A DNA stretch of 64,000 nucleotides from Saccharum officinarum (GCA_020631735.1 CM036158.1:78731447-78795446), one strand, 5' to 3'. Positions 35,400 through 48,179 are shown, counted from the stretch's first letter. Made by a program: numbers and translations. Notes: generated by a model from the letters alone, not told the origin.

Positions 35400-37190
35400 T
35401 TTAATAAATTTATGTGCTTCTATGTTCCAACGATGACGACATCTACTGTGCCGTTGGTAAAGATTCCAGGATGGCCAAGTCGTTGAGCTGGTGAGCGTGA
35501 CTCTACCTCCAACTCCCATTTGAAGTGATCTTGATTTCTTCGAATGTTCGCCTGATTGCTGCCTAAACTTCTGAATCCGTGTGTTTCTGCAGTAATGCTC
35601 ATGCAAAATTTTACAGGTCATAGACAGATTAAGCTTCTGGCAGCCTTCCCCTCACGCCCTCAGGGTGTTTGCTCCAATTCAGCCCACATGAATTTGCTAT
35701 TTCGAACCAGGGTGAGGACTGACGAGCCTTCAGTTACTATGCTGTAATGTTCACCTCCTTGCAAAGATAGCATTTCATTCCAAATTGTTTCTTTTGCATT
35801 GCACGTTACGATCCAATTGCAAATAATCACATATTTCTAACTGTTGCTTTCAAAATTGAATGACCATTCTTAGGATCAATAAACTTCACATATTACATGT
35901 ATTATTCATCTCAAATGAGGTCCTAATTGATGTGTAGATTTGGCTTCCATGCAGGTTAACAGTATGGTCAGGGCCACTTATGATTTTTAATTCTCTTATG
36001 CAAATAGAGATTTTGTATTCAATGCAGAGTAATAGGTACATTGTTATGTGGAGATCAAAAGCATTATTCCCAGCAATCGTGATGGTACACTTTATTATTC
36101 AATTACTTCATTTGTGAAGTTTTAATTTTCAAAAATAAAAAAATGCAATTACATACTTTTTCTTGGACACTGTCATGTGTTTAGGTTTCCTATTGAGACT
36201 TCACTGCATACATGTTTCTCTTTATGCATCTTATCTCCTTCCGATTTTCTGATTCACCAATCTTTTTTTTGGCACCTGTTCTTTATGAACTCTGCAAATC
36301 AGTCTCTTTAGTTTACCCTATATTTATTCCTTTTCAAGATACTGCTCCACAGCCCCATTATATTAACATTCTCATGCTTCGATTAAATTGGGTGTGGTTT
36401 CATGGAAAACACCATCCCTTCTATTACTCAAAGATCTATACTGTATATGGCAATCCATGCAGAGATCTTCATGGCTACATGCCCACGGCAGACCGAGCAC
36501 ATGGAAAAGGCTCGCTTACTGGCTTACAACTCTTCTCCTGGAAGATAACTAGGTGCGGGCGGGCAGCAAATGTAATACAGATTCTTCCATAGGTAATTAT
36601 TTCCCACTGTATTCATGCAGATATAGGATGCACATGCTTTTTGCCAATGTTCTGACTACATTGCCCGAAACTCTCTTTGCATTTTGTGTTTCATGTTCAG
36701 GTTTCTAGCACGCCCAAAAATGGAACTGCCCAAACAGCTTTGCCAGTGACATTGACCATGAGTTCCTTGAATGTTGTTGGATGAGAACACCTTTACTATT
36801 ATGTAAATTGATGAACCATGCCCCGTTGCTATGGCAACTAAATGCTAACATGTAAATAATGCCATGCTTTCAGGTCTTTCCATTAGTATGGTTGCTGCAA
36901 TTACATCACAAATGGCTTACCCATCCCTTTATATCTAATCTTGTATGCAATGGGTGATCATCAATATCTGATCATTTCTTCAGCCTTGATCTAAAACGAC
37001 GTGATCACATGACTACAAATCAGACATGCCAAATACTCATAAAATAAATTCAGACACTCATGTACACGGCTAGAATCCACAAAACAGACGTATGATATGG
37101 AAGTGGCTCAAACATTACACAATGTATGCCTATCAAGACATGTACAATGACAACAAAATCAGTTGATTTAACAGCATCAGCGCATTAGAA
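35400..37190. other. Helitron interior, no gene recognised
   Basis: AT-rich DNA. The longest frame (36212-36592, plus, 126 codons) has no recognisable domain. Splice-like sites occur (for example TTTCTGCAG near 35585), so it could be a captured gene fragment, but I see no protein family. Confidence 0.35.
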
Positions 37191-37270
37191 CACCCACGCA
37201 TGCAGCGAAGCGCGTGTATCCGGTTGCAATAAAATGAAGCCATGAGTGAGAACACCTCTACCATGGTTTA

Positions 37271-37530
37271 CTGCTCTCTCCATCCTAAATTATAAGTTAT
37301 TCCAACTTTCTTGGAGAATCAAAGCATCTCAAGTTTGACTAAATTTATATAATAAAATAATATTTTTTATAACAAATAAGTAGCATTAGATTCTTCATTA
37401 ATTATATTTTCATATTATACCTATTCGATATCATAAACCTTTTGTAATTTTTCTATAATTTTAGTCAAACTTAAAATACTTTTGACTCTACAAGAAAGTT
37501 GAAATGACTTATAATTTCAAATAGAGGGAG
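37271..37530. mobile_element. Stowaway MITE (Tc1/Mariner type)
   Basis: 260 bp flanked by TA. The left end CTGCTCTCTCCATCCTAAAT and right end ATTTCAAATAGAGGGAG are the mutated CTCCCTCCGTCC-type inverted repeats of grass Stowaway elements. The AT-rich interior contains paired TCAAACTT and AGTTTGAC words. Confidence 0.85.
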
Positions 37531-37660
37531 TATTGTTTAGGCGCTCAGTGGGAGTCGACACGGCGTCAACGTGCCTATCAGTAACCACTTCTCTTATTTG
37601 CCTTCATTTGATTTCATTACTTTTTTTTCTCCCGTTGCAATGTACAAGCGTATTTCCTAG

Positions 37661-38220
37661 TTTAATATAATACAACGAGTTTTCTTCTTGAAGTCATATA
37701 GCGATGATATTTTCTTGTACAAGGCATATGGTGTTGTAAACATTTTTTGGCATATGGTGTTGTAAACATTTTTTTTCTACAAGGTATGTGGCAGTGATTT
37801 TTTTCCTCCATTGTTTGAAGGATTTTTCCAATGTCTGAAGGTGGATTTTGGATAAACATGGTGACTAGGTGGACCCAGACCTATCTGTGGATGGCCTCAG
37901 TATCCCACAAACAAAGAAGGCACAGGCATCTGAGGTCCATCCTACTTATGTGCAGGTACTGCATTTTCTTCAAACCGCAGCTTATCAGAAAATCGTGATC
38001 AGATTGAAATCAGTACTCAGACAATTCAAACAGGGCCGCATAAACATGACAGCAGGGTCTTTAAACATATACCTTCCATTCAAGGAACACAATTAAGTTC
38101 TGTAAGGCATGCATGCTATGTATGATACTTATATAAAGACAGAACAACGAAATAACAAATAACAACTTCATACCTACATTGTCTGTGCGCAATTGCAAAC
38201 CCTACACTTCACATATTTGG
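37661..38220. other. Intergenic DNA
   Basis: No gene seen. A 25-bp word (ggcatatggtgttgtaaaca) is repeated in tandem at 37723-37770. Confidence 0.45.
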
Positions 38221-38221
38221 T

Positions 38222-38590
38222 CTAAAAGTACACGTACATGTCGCTTCCACTTTGATTCTTTATCTTACATTTCATCACGGCTGGATTCCTCCTATCATCC
38301 TATGGCTGGCAGTGAAGATCTGGAATTGCCGTGACACATAGATCCAACGGAGGTGTGTCCTGGTTCATTGCCATGACCTTTCAGAACTTTCACAAATCAT
38401 GTTAAAGACACATGTACATGTCGCTTCCACTTTGATTCTTTATCTTACATTTCATCACGCCTGGATTCCTCCTATCATCCTATGGCTGGCAGTGAAGATC
38501 TGGAATTGCCGTCATAGATCCAATGGAGGTGTGTCCTGGTTCATTGCCATGATCTTTCAGAACTTTCACAAATCATGTTTAAAATTGGTT
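38222..38590 (-). repeat. ~180-bp tandem duplication containing the last exon of the KIAA0930-like gene
   Basis: The block CACATGTACATGTCGCTTCC ... CACAAATCATGTTTAA occurs twice, at about 38225-38403 and 38404-38583. Both contain the minus-strand acceptor plus GACACACCTCCxTTGGATCTATG. In the copy nearer the gene the next base makes a TGA stop. In the farther copy the frame reads on through VTAIPDLHC. Confidence 0.8.
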
Positions 38591-41500
38591 AACATAAACA
38601 ATATGTCAGGTTGATTAATTCAAATATGAGCATGAAATAATCCACATAATGATTCATTTGCGTACATAGTACGAAGTAATTTACAGTGTATTTTAAAGCA
38701 ACATTATGTACACATGAAGCTATACCAAGCAAAACAGGGCAACCTCAACTGACTATTCAAGTATAATTCTTTAAGCATATAGGTCGACATTTCTTGTGAC
38801 GAACTTCATCATAGTGTAAAGCTTCGAGCAAGTTCAATTCATCAACCATATAGTACAGAACAAAAAAGAAGATAATTTTGATATTATTCAGGACAATGGA
38901 GAAAACTCACCTTGTGCAAAAGATCATGGGCAATGTAGTCCCAAGGAAGAGACACAGACATCAAGCAGCACTTCAGAGGCACAAGCTCATCGTACATTTG
39001 TTTATTAGCAGATGCAGACTCATAAGCATGCTTTGCTAGCTTTGATGCAGCAGAAGCTGCTTTGTGAACAAGGACCCGAAAGCTATCTCCTGGATCTTTC
39101 TTTGACTTCTCACGGCTCTGGTCTAATAACAAAAGTAAGAACATCCAAACGAGAATGTGTTGTGTCTTGTGTGTTGACAAGCTGCATTACAAACAATTGA
39201 AAGCTACAAGTTTGCATGTGGATTTGAGTGAGCTACGTTGCAGGAGGATAGTGAGTCATTAACAATCTGCTCCACAGTTTTGTATGTTAAACTATCGGTC
39301 ATCATTTCAAAATGGAACCCACTAATTTGATATGTAATTTAGTGTGCTACAATACTACAATAGACTGAATAGTAACATGTGCATATGTAGTTTACATGTC
39401 TGGAAGGCGGAAACACATCATATTTTTCTTAGCTGAGAGTACCCAGTGCACTTTCTTATAACAAACCAATACAATAACAACAAAAGTTAACAACAGGTAC
39501 TTTAAAGGCATATGAAATAGTGAAATATAGTCTACAGACAGAAAGGAAGAAGTATTCCCAGGCTAAACATAACAGACCTGCAATGCTAGAGACAGCTACT
39601 TCCACCTCTCCACGTCCTTCTGGCCCCCTCATAAAAAGTCTGTCAAGCTTATTGTGGTCATGCCCAAGTGAGAGGAAGCTCCCAAATTTTGATCTGCCAG
39701 CTATCATGAAAGAGGAATACACATAAGAATATGCCATGTTAATACTTCTGGAATACATTTACACTACAGTTTACACGAATCATCAATTTTAAGTAGGTAA
39801 AAAATAGCATTATGTGAGCGAAGGGTTCATCTACTAAAAAATAGCATAACATATTTTTCTTGTCACTGGTGCTTAAACACCAATCGGTAGGTAGATGTGA
39901 ACTCAAATACTAAATATCACAATGAAAGTAACATTGTTTATCCTGTAAACAAAGTAGATAGACGAAGCGCTCACCATCATAAGCCTCACGGACGTTTTGG
40001 TAGCTCACATAACCTGAGAAGAGAGTTCTCTGCAATGACAATCAAAGATCTTGCTGAATTATACAGTACAAATAGCACCGGAGGCTATGCACAAATTTGG
40101 AGTAACTTAACCTATGTACAGTGCCAATTAGACAGTAGAAAAAATAGGACCATTTACTTGATTATTTCCTATGATTCTTTGTAGGTATGGATGTTTCAGA
40201 AGAGCTCATAAACTTTCTTCCATAAATTTAGTAAAGGCAATCACAGATGGCCTCTCTGTGAAATATGAAGTAAGCTGAAAACCAATTGAGCTAATCCTTT
40301 CATTGAGAAACCAATCAAATTATTTAGGCAATAGATATATTGGCTGGAAAAAAGATAGATTCCTAATCCTGTTCTACAAACAAGTTAAACCAAAAAAATA
40401 AATAGCTGATGTCACCAACATCTAGACATGATAAACAGAAACCTTCATTGCTCTGAATTTCGAGAAGAACCTTTGGTGGTTTTTCTTGGGCAGTCCCACA
40501 GCTAACTCCAGGCTGTATATTTGAAACAGGATTCTTGGACTCGGTTTCGTCAGGAAATGCTGCCCCATCATGTGCGTTGAGAATCACACAATAGCAGTGT
40601 TCAGGATCTGACAAAACCTGCTTAAATTACAAGAACACAGTGCTCAACAGGGTCAACTTTAGGAACTACAAACATGGTGAAAAACAACAAAAGGAAATCA
40701 TGCACCATCAGACAATGGGCATTTACAATTACAACATTCATGCTACCTGGACACTATGTTGTACAACTACAGACTTGATATAATTGCACAGAACCTTACC
40801 ACAGCATCAAAAGTATCATCAAAGTCGTCTACTGAGAAAAAGATGTTGGGATATGAAGGTACCGTTTCTACTGCCTGTACACATATGCATGAGCTCCTAT
40901 TAGGACTTAAAAGACTGCGTGTTTCAAAGTATGGTGCAAAATTGAACCCTACCTTCCTTCGGTCAAGATGAAAATTTACACGGCTAGGGGACGCGTACAC
41001 AGTTTTTGTAACCTATTTCAATGAGAATGAGACAAGGTTAGTTAATACAAACATAAAAGCCTCTCAACACCTCTGATGCAACATCAATACTAAACGTCAG
41101 CCATATAAGTGGGGCATCTTCCCTATATGACGCTTCTGATTCTTTCCTTTTCATGCAGAATATACAGGAAACATGCAGTCAAAGGACTATAAGAAATGGA
41201 GAGGGTATAATGGAATTAAATTGTGAGGGAGTACTCTGCAACAACCATCTACTGTAGAGCTTGCTATCATACAGGAGCATATTTCAAGTACAGAAATTAG
41301 TGTGTCTTTTCTTAATTCTATGTAGTTAGGATTAACGATTGATGTTAATTTAACTGGTATGTCTTTAGTTCACATATATACTGTAACTTGGCGAAGTAAA
41401 TCAAACTATTTGCAGGCATCTCTTAAAAATTTAAATTTGGTATCCTTCAATCATTGCAAAGTTGAAATCAAATGATTTTTCAAATGTATTAGTGAAAAAC

Positions 41501-44261
41501 TAAAGATAAGCAGTTTCAAACAAAGCAGAAGGAAACAACTTTAGTTTTAGTCTGTGCTCATCTAGAAAAGAATTACTGATGACTAAATGAAAATGCTTAT
41601 TAACAACTTTAGTTTTAGTCTGTGCCCATCTAGAAAAGAATCACTGATGACTAAATGAAAATGCCTATTGTTACTATACCTTATAAACTGGACACAACTG
41701 TTTGCTTTTCGCTGCACGGTTGCGAAGATCTCCAATGCTGTGGAAGTAGCTCATAAGAACCAACATACCAACAAGTGACTATACAGTATCCACAAACAAT
41801 AAGGATAAAAATCATATCACAACTGATTCTAATTTTTTGTGACAACGAATGCTACAAGAATCTAGGATTTTCTTGTCCATTAGCATGCCAGATCAAACTC
41901 ATGAAGAAAAGTAATTTTGATCGTCCTAATTGCTCAGTAAGCTAATCATTTATGCCAGATCCAATCCTCAACCTTTTACCCTAAAACCTACATGTGTCAA
42001 AAGAATTATCATGTGCAACTGTGCAAATTTCAAAAAGATGATGAGAAATCAAGACACAAGAGGATGGACAGCTGTACATGGTTGGCATATCAGAACTGCT
42101 ACATTACATTTTAAGTGAGAGAAATTACCTTATTAAATCATTATTAAGGTTGTCGTTGTTCATACATAGAATTGTATGCAAATTATTCAGGACAACTACT
42201 AAGCATGCTTTTTTTTATTGAGCTGTTGCAGAAACATACCCAAATATTGCAACAGTGACAGTGTATGACGTGTGAGCGATTAAATTCAAATAGAAGGAAC
42301 GCTCCCAATCAATCTCCACTGTATTAATACTGATCTTTTCAAGCTGCTTCACATAAAAAATATGATGTTAACTACCACATCAACTCAAAAAGAGCATGAC
42401 TTATTATCAGAGGTTTCCCAGCTAACAATATATTAAACAAATGTAATAGGTGCAATGGCTAGGATATCTGACAAACATGAAAATTACAATACCACATCTT
42501 CATGTGCTGATGTATATGCATGTAAGTTGGAAGACATTCACACAGGTAGGAAGCCTCAATTAATTAAGGAAAAAAAAATATATATAAGGAGGACATTCAT
42601 GCCATAAGTCCACTTTTCAGTGCAGATTTTTAACCTGAATGGATAATTGCACACATTTATCATTCAGCGCTAGTTATTGTGTTAGTGAAAGAAAAGAAAA
42701 TAAACACCGCATTACTCAAGTAAACTTAAAACCTAACAAGGATGAAGGATATGCACTGAAACTTTCAGTTAGGGAAAAAAACATTCAGAGGAACATCGAT
42801 GCACACCTTTTCATAGTACCCAATAAATGAACTCACGTACAAATGCCACTAAAATACAAATGAAGAGCAAGAAACATGTCATATTTTCTTGAATCTATTG
42901 CAACGAAGTCATAAGCATTAGGCCTCAGGTGATCTGAAGTAAAGTAGACCAGGTATTTCTTCATTTACCGTGGTAGCCCATCTCCGTACAAAAAAGGGAG
43001 GCGGATCTTCCATGTTATCATTAAAACCATAACCATGCAATTTCTGCATCAACACCAAGTAATATCAAGATAAGAATAGTAGTGGATTTTCAAAGAACAT
43101 TGACCTATTAAGCAAGAATGAGGACTAAATCAGCAGGAACCATAATGAGTACCTACCATGTTATTAACAAAGAAGACGAGGTCGTCCTCTTCACTTCTTT
43201 TTGATTGCCTGCCACGCACAAAGAATAGATCAAGCATTTCATGCCAGAACTTATCATCCATTCCCACATCTGATGCATCATCCTCAGCATCAACAATTGT
43301 CCACCCAATCAAATGTGAGTGCTTCTTCACCATGGTCAACAACTCGGTCCTGAAAAAAGAGCATGCAGAAGAGAGAAAATTGCTCAACCACTTTTCTTGT
43401 TTATCATTGGATAGCTTGCTAAATCTGCTCCATGATTCACGAGAATGAAAAATCTATAAACCGAGCATGAACCTAAGCAATTACTCAAGCTGGATAAATG
43501 ACTTAGATGACTGTAAGTCTGTAACAGACTTATCGAACAGATTAACTTGAGCATGTCACAGTAGGTGCGCAGAAGTACATGGGACACATAGGTTATTTTG
43601 ATTTCCATCTTCGTATAGCCAAAAAGATTTACTAATGATACATGGTAATGCCAGAATTTGTGGCCAAAAGCATATGCATGCATGTTGGGTTGGAGTAGAG
43701 AGAACCCACCGGCCACCACAGAGTGTATAGACAGGTAATCCCTAGCAATTACGAACCCACTGTAGTATAGAGTCAAAAAAATGAAACAGCAGCAGCAGCA
43801 ACTGAAGTCAATCATCAATAGGCGTGAAATTTAGCAAGCTTAGTTGTTCATGCTTGCTTTGTATGGGGCCATTAATTCCATGGAATGGCTGCCCCTCGGA
43901 ACCAGGTTTGATGAGATATCGCAATTATGTAGCACAAGCAAAGGAACGATTCGGATCATAGGCTAAAAATAACAAATCTCCACAGACCACAGTACAATGC
44001 TTGTGATAGGCTAATTTTGGTTTCCGCAATTCCGCTCCCTCGCTGCTTCTCTCTCTTCCCGCAGCCGTGGCGTGGAGACTGGAGTGCCCCATCCACTTAT
44101 CCCCATCCTGATTATCGAAGAGGAAGGAAGACCATAAAGGAGGGGTTCACATCGCGCACATACCTTGAGGGCGATGATGATGCATCCATGGTGCCGCTGA
44201 ATCTGTGGGCGGCGACCTCGCCGGATGGGGAGGGGGACGAAGGAGAAGGCGGCGCGGCCAT
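38512..44261 (-). CDS. KIAA0930/DUF2045-like conserved protein
   Basis: A multi-exon gene whose product matches the eukaryotic KIAA0930 family (DUF2045): EIDWERSFYLNLI, VYASPSRVNFHLDRRK, YPNIFFSVDDFDDTFDAV, LFSGYVSYQNVREAYD, FMRGPEGRGEVEVAVSSIAG and LMSVSLPWDYIAHDLLHK. The molecular role of this family is unknown; no membrane segment or enzyme motif is seen. Exons (minus, plus-strand coordinates): first ~44164-44261, then 43157-43453, 42969-43043, 42240-42343, 41680-41737, 40953-41012, 40800-40874, 40443-40617, 40158-40168 (11 nt), 39975-40029, 39578-39700, 38911-39122 and 38512-38535 with TGA. All introns are GT-AG. Exons 2-13 sum to 1269 nt, in frame, giving 422 residues plus a short N-terminus (human protein about 400). 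The first-exon donor is uncertain: CTCAAG|GTATGTG gives the wrong phase, while GGCGAG|GTCGCC (44217 region) gives the right one. Confidence 0.85.
40158..40168 (-). other. Candidate 11-nt microexon of the KIAA0930-like gene
   Basis: The preceding exon (40443-40617) ends in phase 1 and the following one (39975-40029) must start in phase 0. The minus-strand intron contains ATAG|GAAATAATCAA|GTAAAT; its 11 nt restore the frame to EGNNQRTLFSGYVSYQ. The acceptor has a weak pyrimidine tract, so the call rests on phase and sites alone. Confidence 0.55.
41536..41669. repeat. 67-bp tandem duplication in an intron
   Basis: Two copies of a unit with TTTAGTTTTAGTCTGTGCxCATCTAG differing at three bases, in the KIAA0930-like gene intron beside exon 41680-41737. 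Confidence 0.85.
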
Positions 44262-44430
44262 GGCGATGGGATTGGGGAATCCAACCGATTCCGAGGGCAC
44301 GCGCGTCGGAAGCAAAGCAGGCAACCGCACTCGCCCGCACGCCTCCTCGCTCTGCTCTGCTCTCTGGGAACCGGGATCCCCTGCTCTCCTGCACAGCACA
44401 GCACAGCACGGCACGGCACGTGGCTTGAAA
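44262..44430 (-). promoter_or_regulatory. 5' leader / proximal promoter of the KIAA0930-like gene
   Basis: A GC-rich stretch immediately before the proposed ATG with a cagcacagcacggcacgg pentamer run at about 44391-44420. The transcription start cannot be fixed by reading, and no clear TATA box is seen. Confidence 0.35.
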
Positions 44431-44673
44431 CTAGGTTGGCCAGGCTGCTAGAGTTGTGGGAAGAAAGTCCGATCTGATGAACAATCCGGCCCCACCGGCC
44501 CAGTAAGCTGGCACTAGCGTCAATAAGGTCCGTTGGATTGCATAGGCCGAGAGAGCCTAGCCCAATAACTGCATCTTGGGCCAAACGTTAAAAGTTGTCC
44601 ATGAATCTCTTTTCAATATTTTTCTAATTTGCAAAAAAAAAAAGAGAGAGATCCATACTAGGACACAAGGGAA

Positions 44674-45676
44674 GGGCTAGCGCCCGGACACTACTCCTGC
44701 GCCCGTAGTGCCTCCCACGCCCCCACGTCCCGCATCCCATCCCGCGCGCAGCACCTGCGTTTGGACCCCCACCCTAACGCGCCAGCACCAGTACCCTCGA
44801 CGAGCCCCAACGCGCCACAGGGGGATGACTAACGCTGGCGCCGGAAGCAGCGCGGAGCTGACCATGGCGGAGCCGCTGGGAAAGAGGAGGACAGTCCATC
44901 AAAAGTGGCTCGCCTCTCGCTGGCGACGTCGGAGTCGGAGGAGACACCGAGGCGAGGCAGCAGAAGGCACGGAGGGAGATGCAACACCCGATCTAATTTT
45001 GAAACATTCAAACACAACACTTGCATCATACGTATTAAGACAAATGAAAAACTTGAAACATGTATTTGAAACACTTATAAAAACACCTAGAAAACACTTG
45101 AAACCATTGTAAACATACATAACAACTAAATAAAACACTTCAACATATGTGTAAAACATATATAAATACACTTGCAACATACGTCTAAAAAACTGATAAA
45201 ACATTGGGAACAAAAGCTTGCAATATACGTCTACAACCATTAACATATGCAATATCTCGATCTACTTTTGCAACATCCATATAAAATACTTGCAACATAC
45301 CTATGAAACATCTAAAACACTTGAACGTATGTTTTGCAACATGCGGGAGGCCAGGGCCGGTCGGTTCCAGCCATCAGGGTAGGAGTCAGTGGCAAGCGGT
45401 GCCGCACCACTAGCCCACCAGCACCTAGCTTGGCTCGACTAGGCAGGCGGCGCACACGATGGGAGGGAGCGGCGGCGCACGCGACGGCCGGAGCAAGCAC
45501 CACCAGCACAGCCTTGGCTTGCCCGGGCGAACGGTGCGTTCGAGTGGACGACACGCGTGACGTCGGGGAGGGGGGGAGGGGAGCTCGCGGCGCACGCGAT
45601 GGGCAAGCGAGCGAGCGCACAGTAGCAGCGAGGTAGAGTGGCGCGCGGCATCTGGATGGGACGGACGCTCGCGTCC
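44674..45676. mobile_element. Possible Mutator-like or other TIR element
   Basis: The left edge GCTAGCGCCCGGACAC and right edge GGACGGACGCTCGCG are imperfect inverted repeats (about 10 of 14 matches). The interior has a GC-rich outer part on both sides and an AT-rich core of degenerate ACTTGCAACATACG and AAACACTTGAAAC words (44998-45340), a composition I associate with grass repeats. No clear target duplication was found and no transposase is present. Confidence 0.35.
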
Positions 45677-45689
45677 TATCATTATCGTT

Positions 45690-46072
45690 CTTGAAAATAC
45701 AAAATTCCATAACCCCATGAATGAAAGCTGCCACTGGACTAACATCGGAATAGAAGACTGAGGCAAGAATTTTCCTCTGTAGGAGACCTTAAGAGGTTCT
45801 CTGTTCGCACATCCGTCTTCTTGCTCCTCGGTCACGATCAGTCTTTCTCTTCCTTGCTTAGTAGCAGATCCAACATGAATGTATTAAACCTTAAGCAATT
45901 AGGATCATTGTTTATATACATATATTTGAAATTGTTCAAAGTTGAACCCCAGACCAAAGGGACTACACGTCTACACTATAAAATACATATCAACTAAGCC
46001 ACTAAGGTGAGAGGATGATGCCCAACTTCATTAGTTTGCTCCCCAATGATATACTTTTCTTACTTCTGTTTT
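45690..46072. other. Intergenic DNA
   Basis: No gene or element boundary recognised. The short open frames are shadows of GC-rich repeat DNA. Confidence 0.4.
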
Positions 46073-46249
46073 AGCCCGTTTGGATAAGATTTTAGAATCC
46101 AGGTTTTAGATAAAAAATAATCTCTGATATTTCTTGAATTTTGTGTGTGATAAAATCCCGTAAAATCCTAGCATGTTTGGATGAGATTCTAGGATTTTGA
46201 GATTTTTTTTTATCTAGATTTAAAAAAACCCTGGGAACCAAACAGGGCT
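46073..46249. mobile_element. Small TIR element (hAT-like MITE)
   Basis: It starts AGCCCGTTTGGATAAGATT and ends CCAAACAGGGCT, an inverted pair with one extra base. The interior has repeated GATTTTAGAATC and ATCTAGATTT inverted words. The target duplication is not clear. Confidence 0.55.
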
Positions 46250-48170
46250 CAGGAGAAAGCAACGGATATTGTGGCTGATTTTCCTTGAGATATTTCCACG
46301 AACATGTCCATTCATAGTGACCAGTCAGAGCCCGTGTGACGACATCAGAAGCGGATGAGCAACAACGCCAGCTGCGCTGGACCAGAACGGTCCCTGGTTT
46401 GACTGACTGACGAGTGGGCCCAGCACTCCTCCAACGACGACGGAGAACCCCACGCCGGGTTGGGTCCCGTTTGCAGTTTTTCATTCACTGACCGGAGTGT
46501 ACGACGACGAAAAAACACGACAGCATTTTTGCGCGGCAATTTCTGGTGTGCGCGCACCCGCGCTCCTCTTTTCTCTCATGTTCCCTCTGTAATTTCTGCT
46601 CCATGCAGGTGGTCCTGACCCTGCGTCCTTGTGGGGCCGGCGTGTCATTGACGTCGCAGTCAAGGTCTTGTAATAAAGCCGGTCTTTAGTGTCTTCACAC
46701 ATCTACTTAGCTCCCGGTGGAATTGGTAGAGATGCACAACAACGCCACCCAGCACTCTACTATCATGGTTATGTCTTCATTCTCTCACTAGAAACACTGG
46801 GTATTCATTCTCTTACTAAAAACTGGGTATAACGATAAGAAATTATGAATAGTAAGAGGAGAAAGTTACACATAACAACAGTATTAACTGAATTGTCCCA
46901 CCTTCACATAAAAAGGTATTTTTTAGAGTAGGCATTATTGGTCCTCGTCGAAAATTAAATATGAGCCTTTAGGCTTCATGGATTCATACATATTATCTAT
47001 ATGGAATGAAATGTAGAAACAAATGTAGAATGGTCATAATTTTGTTGGTTACACATTTAGTGTAGTAGATTTCCTTCTAGATTCTGGTCTCCAAGTTAGC
47101 ATAAGTGCTCACATTTTCACCTAGCTATTGTTTTAATGGTAGACAACACCCATGTCGGCAGTGAAAAGCATATGTATTGACTTTTCAATATTAAGATTTG
47201 TTGCCCTGATATAGAGTAGTTGTTCATAGTGTATATTTGGTCATTTCTATTTATGTTGGTTTCACAAAAAAATGTTATGTTGAAACATATTATCAACTTA
47301 TATTAATTTCAATCTAGGTTGTGCTTTGTTTGTTTTTCAATGTGTGACAACTTAGATTGTGTCTCATTTGTTTCTCTCTTGTAGCACATGGTACGAACCT
47401 AGGGTTGGAGTTTGAATGGTATGCTCGTTGTTAATGAGTCAAAGATAACTGATAAGAAGCATATTGAATCCTAAATATAATTACTCTATGGTCATATGCT
47501 TGAAATTTAGAAATGAAACCGATGAAGAACTATCCAATAATTTAGAACCAAGAATCATGATATGGTGAAATAGAAAATAAATTGTGCACATGCACCAGCT
47601 TCGAACTCAAGGGTGGCTAACTATGGTATTAGTACAAAGTATATGAAGATGTGTACGAAAATATCTAATTATATTACATGCAGAGACATCGCTCTATATC
47701 GTAGCATAGTTACTTAGTAGCAATGTGAGGGTGATGTTGCATCTTGTACTGTTAAGGATGTTTTTTATGAAACTGTTAAGGATCTTAATGTTGTGAAGAG
47801 TCATATTAGGCAATGATTTCCGATGACCCTTGTTCTATGCGTATCAAGAAATTTCGCTTGTATTATGGCGTGATTGGTTTCCGTGTGAAACCAGCTTGGT
47901 TAGCACCGAGCTAGGTTCTTGCTGACTAAGTTGTGTGTGTGCAAGGATGATTTATTTGTCTTCTATCGATCCTAGTTGCCTAGGAACACTGATTGGATAG
48001 TCAGTTCTTTGATTCCCATCCTCTCACTCATGTAGACGCGAAGTATTTTTCTGCCACATTCCGCATCGCTAGAGCCATGCTGCGGGAGAACACAATTTTT
48101 TTCACGGGGAAACATATAATTTTTTTTGCATCCCGCAAACTAGGCTAGATGAGGCCTTTTATATGTCACA
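46250..48170. other. Intergenic DNA without recognised genes
   Basis: Mostly AT-rich. The 130-codon minus frame near 46092-46484 overlaps the MITE and shows no family. Nothing else can be supported here. Confidence 0.45.
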
Positions 48171-48179
48171 ATCTAAGCT

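Larger units (their letters stand above)
34841..37660 (+). mobile_element. Candidate non-autonomous Helitron (2.8 kb)
   Basis: The left end TCTATACCTAATAATAAAAA follows a host A. The right end has CCCGTTGCAATGTACAAGCG then TATTTCCTAG followed by a host T. Grass Helitrons typically start TCTATACTA or TCTCTACTA and end with a CCCGTTGCAACGCACGGGC hairpin shortly before CTAG, inserted between A and T. Both ends fit, with mutations in the hairpin. There is no Rep/helicase coding region. The interior (35400-37190) is unassigned and might include captured gene pieces, but no exon was recognised. A Tourist-like MITE and a Stowaway MITE are nested within it. Confidence 0.6.

Noticed and set aside
37195..37225. 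GCAGCGAAGCGCGTGTATCC as another Helitron end
   Set aside because: No CTRR follows; the CTAG end at 37657-37660 fits better.
46710..46740. tRNA-Leu-like word GGTGGAATTGGTAGAGATG
   Set aside because: No cloverleaf with a T arm or acceptor pairing could be drawn around it.
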